Below, piece by piece: positions 26,732 through 33,804 of a DNA stretch of 33,804 bases. The notes below the pieces were generated by a model. The model saw only the letters and a list, made by a program, of their open reading frames with translations, did not search any database and was not told where the DNA came from. The stretch covers positions 1 through 33,804 of the forward strand of contig JAUREX010000004.1 in assembly GCA_030834485.1 (NCBI GenBank). The letters are read 5' to 3'. The position numbers were made by a program, and so were the translations under genes. The stretch comes from Gemmobacter sp. Lineage in GTDB: Bacteria; Pseudomonadota; Alphaproteobacteria; Rhodobacterales; Rhodobacteraceae. The number at the start of each line of letters is the position of its first letter. The first letter of the stretch is position 1.

Positions 26732-29112
26732 CGACACTTCTGCGGGTTCAGGACCTCGCCTCGGGCTATGGCCGCGTGCCTGTGCTCCACGGGATCAGCT
26801 TCGAGGTGGCCGAGGGCGAGATCCTCGGCATCCTCGGCCACAACGGCATGGGCAAGAGCACGCTGCTCAAGACCCTCATGGGGATCGTGCCGGCGACGCG
26901 GGGCACCATGTCCTATGACGGGCAGGACCTCGGGCGGCTGCGCTCATCAGGCCGCGCGCAACTCGGGATCGGCTATGTCCCGCAGGGGCGGGGGATATTT
27001 CCGAACCTCACCGTGCGCGACAACCTGCGCATGGGCGTTGCCGCCCATGACGAGGACGAGGACGCCGCGATCGACCGCGTGCTCGCGGATTTCCCGCGCA
27101 TCGTGCGGCTCTTGGACCGCGAGGGCGGCGCGCTCTCGGGCGGCGAGCAGCAGCTTCTGGCGCTCGCGCGCTGCCTCATCTCGCAGCCCGACCTGATCTT
27201 GCTCGATGAGCCGACCGAGGGCATCCAGCCCTCGATCATCGATGAGATCATCGAGCTTCTGAAAAAGCTCAACGAGCGCACCGGCATCTCGATCGTGCTG
27301 GTCGAGCAGAGCCTCGATTTCATCACCGCGCTGTCGGACCGGGTGCTCTTGCTCCAGAAAGGGCAGATCGTCGGCGAGGTCACGGGCTCCGAGGCCGCCG
27401 ATCCGGCGCTGATCGAGGAATTCACGGGCTTCGGCGCCGGCCGGACAGCGCCCAAGGGTGCCGGGCTTGCGGCCTTTGCCGCCCCCGGCGCCAAGGCCCC
27501 CGCCGCGGCCCCTGGCGCCGCCCCGAAACCCGCCACGAAATCCGCGGGCGCCGCACCCCGCACCGCATCGCCCCCCTTGCAGGAGAGGATGTCCTACATG
27601 ACCGTCCAGCGCCCCACCCTCTCGCAGCTGCGCGACATCACGGTCGAGCTTGGCATGCACATGTCCGATGCCCGGCTGCAGGAATTCCTCGAGGTCATGC
27701 AGGGCACGCTCGATGCCTATGACGTGGTCGACGCCCTGCCCGACTATCTGCCGCCAGTCCTCTATCCGCGCACCTCGGGCTATCGGCCGACGGCCGAGGA
27801 AAACCCGATGAACGCCTGGTATGTGAAGACCGAGATCCGTGGCGCGCCGCGCGGCCCGCTGCACGGGCGCTCCGTCGCGCTCAAGGACAACATCTGCCTG
27901 GCGGGCGTGCCGATGATGAACGGGGCGGCGACGCTCAAGGGCTATACCCCCGACATCGACGCCACGATCGTCACGCGGCTTCTCGACGCGGGCGCAACCA
28001 TCGTCGGCAAGGCGCATTGCGAATATTTCTGCCTCTCGGGCGGCAGCCACACCAACGCGACCGGCCCGGTGCACAACCCCCACCGGCACGGCTATTCGGC
28101 GGGCGGGTCGTCCTCGGGGTCGGCGGCGCTTGTTGCGGCGGGCGAGGTCGACATGGCGGTGGGTGGCGATCAGGGCGGCTCGATCCGGATGCCCGCCTCC
28201 TATTGCGGCTGCTACGGGATGAAGCCGACGCATGGCCTCGTGCCCTATACCGGGATCATGCCGATCGAGACGACGATCGACCACGCCGGGCCGATGACGC
28301 AGAACGTCATGGACAACGCGCTCATGCTCGAGGTGATGGCGGGGGCCGACGGCCTCGACCCGCGCCAGTATGACGTGCAGACCGACCGCTATACGGCCGC
28401 CGTCGGGCGCGGCGCCTCGGGCCTCAGGATCGCGCTGGTCAAGGAGGGCTTCGGGCACGCGAATTCCGAATCCGATGTCGATGCCAAGGTGCGCGCGGCG
28501 GCCGAGGCCTATCGGCGGATCGGCGCGACGGTCGACGAGGTCTCGATCCCCTGGCACCTCAAGGGCCTCGCGATCTGGACGCCGATCGGGCTCGAGGGGC
28601 TGACGAACCAGATGATGCTCGGCAACGGCATGGGCACCGGCTGGGAGGGGCTCTATACGACCTCGCTGCTTGAATATCATTCGAACTGGCGCGCGCGCGC
28701 CGATGAGCTGAGCGACACGCTCAAGATCTCGATGCTGGTCGGGCAGTATCACCTCAAGCACACCCGGGGGCGCTATTACGCCAAGGCGCAGAACCTCGCC
28801 CGGCAACTGCGCGCCGAATACAACCGGGTCTTCGCGAATTACGACCTTCTCCTGATGCCGACGACGCCGATGAAGGCCACGCCGCTGCCGCCCGCCGACA
28901 GCTCGCTCGCGCTCTGGTGCCAGCGCGCGTTCGAGATGCTGCCCAACACCGCGCCCTTCGACGTGACCGGCCATCCGGCGATGTCGATCCCCTGCGGCAT
29001 GTCGCAGGGCCTGCCGGTGGGGCTGATGCTGGTCGGGCGGCGGTACGAGGAAAGCACGATCTACCGCGCCGCCGGCGCCTTTGAGCAGATGGGCGACTGG
29101 CGCAAGATGTAA
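26728..29112 (+). CDS. Single-ORF fusion: ABC ATP-binding protein (LivF/UrtE-like) - Ala/Pro linker - amidase-signature family amidase
   Basis: 794 aa without a stop. N-terminal [47 protein letters not shown]; linker [31 protein letters not shown]-terminal amidase with [72 protein letters not shown] and [18 protein letters not shown]. Confidence 0.92.
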   Translation: MTTLLRVQDLASGYGRVPVLHGISFEVAEGEILGILGHNGMGKSTLLKTLMGIVPATRGTMSYDGQDLGRLRSSGRAQLGIGYVPQGRGIFPNLTVRDNLRMGVAAHDEDEDAAIDRVLADFPRIVRLLDREGGALSGGEQQLLALARCLISQPDLILLDEPTEGIQPSIIDEIIELLKKLNERTGISIVLVEQSLDFITALSDRVLLLQKGQIVGEVTGSEAADPALIEEFTGFGAGRTAPKGAGLAAFAAPGAKAPAAAPGAAPKPATKSAGAAPRTASPPLQERMSYMTVQRPTLSQLRDITVELGMHMSDARLQEFLEVMQGTLDAYDVVDALPDYLPPVLYPRTSGYRPTAEENPMNAWYVKTEIRGAPRGPLHGRSVALKDNICLAGVPMMNGAATLKGYTPDIDATIVTRLLDAGATIVGKAHCEYFCLSGGSHTNATGPVHNPHRHGYSAGGSSSGSAALVAAGEVDMAVGGDQGGSIRMPASYCGCYGMKPTHGLVPYTGIMPIETTIDHAGPMTQNVMDNALMLEVMAGADGLDPRQYDVQTDRYTAAVGRGASGLRIALVKEGFGHANSESDVDAKVRAAAEAYRRIGATVDEVSIPWHLKGLAIWTPIGLEGLTNQMMLGNGMGTGWEGLYTTSLLEYHSNWRARADELSDTLKISMLVGQYHLKHTRGRYYAKAQNLARQLRAEYNRVFANYDLLLMPTTPMKATPLPPADSSLALWCQRAFEMLPNTAPFDVTGHPAMSIPCGMSQGLPVGLMLVGRRYEESTIYRAAGAFEQMGDWRKM
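27581..27600 (+). promoter_or_regulatory. Internal Shine-Dalgarno (AGGAGAGG) and in-frame ATGs at the start of the amidase domain
   Basis: AGGAGAGG (27581-27588), then ATG 27589 and ATG 27598; the 9-nt spacing to 27598 is near ideal; both ATGs are in the fusion frame. Confidence 0.7.
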
Positions 29113-29152
29113 CGGGCACGATTTGACGGGCTGCGGCCCGCGAGGGGAAGCC

Positions 29153-30877
29153 ATGGCGAACCACCCGGGCGGCTACGCCCATCCCGGCATCGTGCCCGCC
29201 AACGGGCTCGCGCATGTGCGCGGCACCACCGACCGGCCGCTGCTCGAGGCGACGATCCCCGCCTTTCTGGCCGAGGTCGTCCGCCGCCACGGCGCACGCG
29301 ATGCGGCCGTCTTTCGCCAGCCGGGCGTGCGCTGGACCTACGCCGAATTCGCCCGCGCGGTCGATCGGCTGGCGGCGGGGCTCTTGTCAATCGGGGTCTA
29401 TCGCGGTGACCGGGTGGGCATCTGGGCGCCGAACCGGCCGGAATGGCTGCTGACGCAATTCGCGACCGCGCGGATTGGCGCGATCCTCGTGAACATCAAC
29501 CCGGCCTATCAATCCTCGGAACTCGAATATGCGCTGAACAAGGTGGGGGTGAAGGCGCTGATCCTCGCGCCGCGGTTCAAGGCATCCGACTACGCGGGCA
29601 CGATCGCAGCGCTTGCGCCCGAACTGGCGACCTCGGCACCCGGGCGGCTTCAGGCGGCGCGCCTGCCCGCGCTGCGCGCCGTGATCGAGCTTGGCCCGAA
29701 ACCCATCCCCGGCGCCTTCGCCTTCGACGCGGTCATGAAGCGCGGCACGGCCGGCGTCAGGGCGCGGCTCGACGCGATCACGGCGATGCTCGAGCCCGAT
29801 GACGACATCAACATCCAGTTCACCTCGGGCACGACCGGCGCGCCCAAGGGCGCGACGCTGAGCCACCGCAACATCCTCAACAACGCGATCTCGACCGCGC
29901 GCGCGATGCGGCTTCGGCCCGGCGAGGCGCTCTGCATCCCCGTGCCGCTCTATCACTGCTTCGGCATGGTGCTCGGCACGCTCGCCGCGGCCTCCTACGG
30001 GGTCAAGATGGTCTTTCCGGGCGAGGGCTTCGACGCGGGCGAGACGCTCGCCGCCATCGCCGCCGAACGCTGCAACGGGGTGCATGGTGTGCCGACGATG
30101 TTCTCGGCGATGCTCGACCATCCCGATTTCGCGCGCCATGATCTCTCATGCCTGCGTACCGGCATCATGGCCGGCGCCCCCTGCCCCGAGCCGCTGATGC
30201 GCCGCGTCATGACCGAGATGCACTGCCGCGAGATCACGATCGGCTATGGCATGACCGAGACGAGCCCGATCAGCTTTCAGACCGCCGTCGACGATCCGGT
30301 GGCCGAGCGCGTCTCGACCGTGGGGCGCATCCAGCCCCACGCCGAATGCCGCGTGGTCGACCCCGAGGGCCGCACCCTTCCCGTCGGCGCCAAGGGAGAG
30401 TTGGTGACGCGCGGCTATCTGGTGATGAAGGGCTATTGGGGCGACCCCGAGCGCACGGCCGAGGCGATCCGCGGCGGCTGGATGCATACGGGCGATCTCG
30501 CGACCATCGACGCGCAGGGCTATGCGCGCATCGTCGGGCGGATCAAGGACATGCTGATCCGCGGGGGCGAGAATGTCTATCCGGCCGAGGTCGAGGAGTT
30601 TCTCGGCACCCACCCCGCGATCGCGCAGGCGCAGGTCTTCGGCATCCCCGACCCCAAGATGGGCGAAGAGGTCGCGGCCTGGGTCATCCTGCGCCCCGGC
30701 GCGCAGCTCGGGGCCGAGGAATTGCGCGACTGGTGCCGGGGCAAGATCGCGCATTTCAAGATCCCGCGCCACGTCCGCTTCGTGGCCGAGATGCCGCTGA
30801 CCGCGACCGGCAAGCCGCAGAAATTCCGCATGCAGGAGGCGATGATGGCCGAACTCGGGATCAGGGCGGAGGCGTGA
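29153..30877 (+). CDS. AMP-binding acyl-CoA synthetase (FadD/ACSF2-like)
   Basis: INIQFTSGTTGAPKGATLSHRNILNNA; GYGMTETSPISFQ; GWMHTGDLATIDAQGYARIVGRIKDMLIRGGENVYPAEVEEFL; C-terminal TATGKPQKFRM. Confidence 0.95.
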   Translation: MANHPGGYAHPGIVPANGLAHVRGTTDRPLLEATIPAFLAEVVRRHGARDAAVFRQPGVRWTYAEFARAVDRLAAGLLSIGVYRGDRVGIWAPNRPEWLLTQFATARIGAILVNINPAYQSSELEYALNKVGVKALILAPRFKASDYAGTIAALAPELATSAPGRLQAARLPALRAVIELGPKPIPGAFAFDAVMKRGTAGVRARLDAITAMLEPDDDINIQFTSGTTGAPKGATLSHRNILNNAISTARAMRLRPGEALCIPVPLYHCFGMVLGTLAAASYGVKMVFPGEGFDAGETLAAIAAERCNGVHGVPTMFSAMLDHPDFARHDLSCLRTGIMAGAPCPEPLMRRVMTEMHCREITIGYGMTETSPISFQTAVDDPVAERVSTVGRIQPHAECRVVDPEGRTLPVGAKGELVTRGYLVMKGYWGDPERTAEAIRGGWMHTGDLATIDAQGYARIVGRIKDMLIRGGENVYPAEVEEFLGTHPAIAQAQVFGIPDPKMGEEVAAWVILRPGAQLGAEELRDWCRGKIAHFKIPRHVRFVAEMPLTATGKPQKFRMQEAMMAELGIRAEA

Positions 30878-30881
30878 CGCG

Positions 30882-31178
30882 ATGCAGACGCTGACCGCGA
30901 TCATCCGCGCCAGGAAGGGCCATGAGGATGCGGTGCGCGCCGCGCTGATCGCGGTCGGCGCTCATGTCCGCGCGCATGAGCCCGACACGCTCGACTTCTT
31001 CGTCGCGCAGGACCCCGAAGACCCCTGCCGCTTCACGACATACGAGCGCTTCACCGACCGCGCCGCGATGGAGCGGCACAACGCGGGCGCGGGCTCTCAG
31101 GGGTTCTTTCGCGACGCCGGCCCGCTTCTCGACGGGCCGGTGACGGTGGTGACGGCGACCGAGATCTTCGCCCGCTGA
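30882..31178 (+). CDS. Putative quinol monooxygenase / ABM-domain protein
   Basis: 98 aa, MQTLTAIIRARKGHEDAVRAALIAVGAHVRAHEPDTLDFFVAQDPEDPCRFTTYERFTDRAAMERHNAG, ABM-type dimeric alpha-beta barrel pattern. Confidence 0.85.
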   Translation: MQTLTAIIRARKGHEDAVRAALIAVGAHVRAHEPDTLDFFVAQDPEDPCRFTTYERFTDRAAMERHNAGAGSQGFFRDAGPLLDGPVTVVTATEIFAR

Positions 31179-31182
31179 GCTT

Positions 31183-31944
31183 TCAGAGCTGCACGCCCCG
31201 CGTCAGCGCCCCGTCGATCACGAGGTTCGTGCCAGTGGTGAAGCTCGACGCCGGGCTCGCGAGGAAGACGACGCCGCGCGCGATCTCCTCGGGGCGCGCC
31301 ATCCGCCCCGTGGGGTTGAGCTTCATGGCTTCGTCGAAAAGTGCCGGGTTGTTCTTCTCGATCCACTGCCAGATGCCGCCGTCGAAATAGGTATTGCCGG
31401 GGCTGACGGTGTTGGCGCGGATGCCCTTGCCGGCAAGCTTGAAGGCAAGACCTTGCGCGTAATGGACGATTGCCGCCTTGAACGCGCCATAGGCGGGGCC
31501 GGTAAAGTCGATCTCGCGCCCCGAGACCGAAGAGATGAGCGTGACCGAGGCGGCCTTGGATTTCTCGAGCCAGGGCATCGCCGCATTCACGAGGCGGACC
31601 GAATGCATCATGTCAGTCTCGAACTCGGCCTTCCAGGCTTCCTCGTCATCGGCCACCGCGAGCGCCGAGACATTGCCCACCACGATGTCGATGCCGCCGA
31701 GCGCGGCCGCCGAATCCGCGACCCAGGACCGCAGCGCGTGGCGGTCGGCGACGTCGAAACCCCGCCCCATCGCCTGAACGCCCTTGGCCTTGAGGCTCTC
31801 GACCGCCTCCGAGACGCCCTTCATGTCGCGCGCGCAGATCGAGACATGCGCGCCCTCGGCCGCGAAGATCTCGGCGCAATGCCGTCCGATGCCCTTGCTG
31901 CCGCCGGTGACCAGCGCGCGCAGCCCCTTCAGTCCGAGATCCAT
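31183..31944 (-). CDS. SDR family oxidoreductase
   Basis: LVTGGSKGIGRHCAEIFAAEGAHV; DIVVGNVSAL; YGAFKAAIVHYAQ (YxxxK); C-terminal SSFTTGTNLVIDGALTRG. Confidence 0.95.
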   Translation of the reverse strand: MDLGLKGLRALVTGGSKGIGRHCAEIFAAEGAHVSICARDMKGVSEAVESLKAKGVQAMGRGFDVADRHALRSWVADSAAALGGIDIVVGNVSALAVADDEEAWKAEFETDMMHSVRLVNAAMPWLEKSKAASVTLISSVSGREIDFTGPAYGAFKAAIVHYAQGLAFKLAGKGIRANTVSPGNTYFDGGIWQWIEKNNPALFDEAMKLNPTGRMARPEEIARGVVFLASPASSFTTGTNLVIDGALTRGVQL

Positions 31945-32007
31945 GCAGATCCTCCATCCCTCTGACCGACCGATGATAAGCCGCCCGGGCGCGAGGGCAA
32001 GCGCCGC

Positions 32008-32667
32008 TCAGCCCCCGTCTTCGGCCTTGATCGTCGTCGCGATCGCGATCTCGACCGCCTTGCGCATCAGGCCCGGATCCATCGAGGCGAGGTCGGCGCG
32101 CTGGTGCAGTTCGGTGCGCGCCTCTGCCGCGAGATCGTCGAGCATCTGCGCGACCTGCGCGGGCAGATAGGGCAGATGGATGAACCCCGCCCGCATCCCC
32201 GGCCGATGGCGCGCGGCGTGATGAAGCGCGAGATAGAGCGTCGCGTTGCAGAGGTAACTGCCCGCCGTGCCCGACTGCCGGCAGGGGATGCCGGCCGCGC
32301 GCACCGCCCGCTCGATCCGGTCGGCGGGCAGCGTCGAGAGGTATCCCCCCGGCCCGCCCGCGACCACCTCGGCGTTCGCGAGATGCCCGGTAGCGTCGGG
32401 GATCTCGAACTGCGCGCGGTTCGCCGCGACGCGTTCGAGGCGTATGACCGCCTCGCCCGGCCAGAGGCCAAGCATGATCATGGCGCGCGGCGCATGCCTG
32501 TCGATCAGCGCGGGGATGAGGGTCCTGAGCGCGCCAAAATCGATGGGCAGGATCTCGGCCGCGACGCGCGCCCCGCCGATCGTGGCGCCGTCAAGCGCGC
32601 GCGCGACCATCTCGGCCGGGTTGGCGCCGCGCCCGCCATAAACGGTGAACCCCGTGACCAGGATCAT
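32008..32667 (-). CDS. Pyroglutamyl-peptidase I-like protein (peptidase C15)
   Basis: MILVTGFTVYGGRGANPAEMV; SGTAGSYLCNATLYLALHH (Cys); AGFIHLPYLPAQV (His). Confidence 0.88.
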   Translation of the reverse strand: MILVTGFTVYGGRGANPAEMVARALDGATIGGARVAAEILPIDFGALRTLIPALIDRHAPRAMIMLGLWPGEAVIRLERVAANRAQFEIPDATGHLANAEVVAGGPGGYLSTLPADRIERAVRAAGIPCRQSGTAGSYLCNATLYLALHHAARHRPGMRAGFIHLPYLPAQVAQMLDDLAAEARTELHQRADLASMDPGLMRKAVEIAIATTIKAEDGG

Positions 32668-33804
32668 GCCCCGCCCCCTTCGCCCCGATCAGCCGCGCCA
32701 TCGCCGCCGGCCATGCGCGCCCACACCGGGCCGAGCGCGCGCCGCGCGGCAAGATGATCCTCGAACCGCCGCGCCAGCGTCGCGGCAAGCGCGGGGTCGG
32801 GTTCGACCGCCGCGCCCAGCCAGGGCGTGACCCAGCCCGCGATCGCGTCCTGCATGCTGCCGAACGCCCCGACCGCCGTCGCCGCGATCATCGCCGCCCC
32901 CGTGGCGCCCGCCTCGGCCCGGCGCGAGGGGCGCAGGCGCGCGCCAAGCCCCGCCGCCCAGAGCGCCGTCAGCGCGCCCGACCGCGCCGCCCCGCCCGTC
33001 AGCCGCACCTCGGCCGGCACGCCGCCCATCGCGCCAAAGCAGTCGCGCGCCGCATGGCCCATGCCTTCGGCAACCGCGCGCACGAGATGTGCAAAGCCGT
33101 GCCGCGTCTCGAGCCCGACAAAGCCCGCCCGTGCGGCCGGATCGACGAAGGGCCCCCTCTCGCCCGCCGGCGAGACATAGGGCTGATAGAGCGGCCCGCC
33201 CGGCGGCGCCGCGTCGAGCCAGCGGTCGAGCGCGCCGATCAGGTCCGCCTCGCCGAGCCCGAGGTCGCGCAAGAGCCCCGCGCCGACCCCGAGGATCCAG
33301 TCAAGGTTCAGCGTGCCGGCCATGTTGGTCTGCATCTGCGCGACGATCCCGGGCACGGGCAGGACCAGAACATAGCCCGTGGGCTCGGGCGTCAGCACCA
33401 CCGCCTCGGCGGGGACGGCCTTCATGTGCACCCCGGTCGAGCCGACGATGGTGCAGCCATGCCCGCGCCCGCCCTCGAACACCCCCGCCCCCAGCGCGGT
33501 GCAGGCGGCATCGAGATAGCCAAGCGCAACGGGTGTGCCCGCCCGCAGCCCCGTCGCCGCCGCCGCCTCGGGCAGAAGCGGATGCGTCGTGCCTGCACCG
33601 TCGAGAACGGGCGGCAGCAGGTGGCGCAGGGGCTCAAGCCCGAGCGCCGCGATCACGGCGTCATCATAATCGCGGGTGCGGAAGTTGCCGAAACTGAAGG
33701 CGGCCTCGCAGGGGTCGGTCGCGCGCACCCCGGTCAGCCGCAGGTGGATGTAGTCCTTGCAATGGAGCGCCGTGGCCGCCCGGGCGATCGCCTCGGGATG
33801 GCGC
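32664..33804 (-). CDS. FGGY-family carbohydrate kinase, N-terminus off window
   Basis: The frame continues to the window edge (RHPEAIARAATALHCKDYIHLRLTGVRATDPCEAAFSFGNFRTRDYDD...); GCTIVGSTGVHM; VRLTGGAARSGALTALWAAGLG; 4-nt overlap with the C15 gene. Confidence 0.9.
   Translation of the reverse strand, partial: RHPEAIARAATALHCKDYIHLRLTGVRATDPCEAAFSFGNFRTRDYDDAVIAALGLEPLRHLLPPVLDGAGTTHPLLPEAAAATGLRAGTPVALGYLDAACTALGAGVFEGGRGHGCTIVGSTGVHMKAVPAEAVVLTPEPTGYVLVLPVPGIVAQMQTNMAGTLNLDWILGVGAGLLRDLGLGEADLIGALDRWLDAAPPGGPLYQPYVSPAGERGPFVDPAARAGFVGLETRHGFAHLVRAVAEGMGHAARDCFGAMGGVPAEVRLTGGAARSGALTALWAAGLGARLRPSRRAEAGATGAAMIAATAVGAFGSMQDAIAGWVTPWLGAAVEPDPALAATLARRFEDHLAARRALGPVWARMAGGDGAADRGEGGGA

Noticed and set aside
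26947-29154. 735-codon ORF antisense to the ATPase-amidase fusion
   Set aside because: No recognisable domain, composition artefact; the plus strand encodes two clear enzyme domains.
1-33804. CRISPR arrays, tRNA/rRNA genes, transposases, integrases, phage genes
   Set aside because: None recognised on either strand by reading; composition looks uniform apart from short AT-richer promoter regions near 7.99-8.04, 20.22-20.30 and 20.75-20.90 kb.

Overview
This 33.8 kb window is very GC-rich, gene-dense bacterial chromosome, probably alphaproteobacterial and Rhodobacteraceae-like (an inference from gene content and codon bias). I support 30 protein-coding genes, two truncated by the window edges. 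I saw no rRNA, tRNA, CRISPR array, transposase or phage gene. In order: (i) an ApbE tail and a multicopper oxidase with a His-Gln-Gly tandem repeat, a fasciclin protein and two tandem Sel1-repeat proteins; (ii) a compact sulfur-oxidation locus, cytochrome c (FccA/SoxE-like) - SoxF/FccB - SoxX - SoxA, divergent from a single-chain SoxY-SoxZ fusion, with no soxB or soxCD in the window; (iii) a three-gene molybdenum hydroxylase operon (2Fe-2S subunit, Tat-type Mo subunit, triheme cytochrome c); (iv) a GMP-synthase-like amidotransferase, GAPDH, PAP2, GT39, an AEC transporter, an RTX/matrixin-type protease with a lipobox, an FAH-family hydrolase, a winged-helix regulator and a flotillin-like protein; (v) an amide/urea-type ABC transporter operon whose second ATPase is fused in frame to a complete amidase-signature hydrolase, followed by an acyl-CoA synthetase and an ABM-domain protein; (vi) an SDR, a pyroglutamyl-peptidase-like protein and an FGGY kinase. 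The strongest candidates for something under-described are the ABC-ATPase::amidase fusion, which has an internal Shine-Dalgarno sequence and start, and the reduced Sox locus built around the fused SoxYZ carrier. Everything here was read by eye; no homology search or folding was run.
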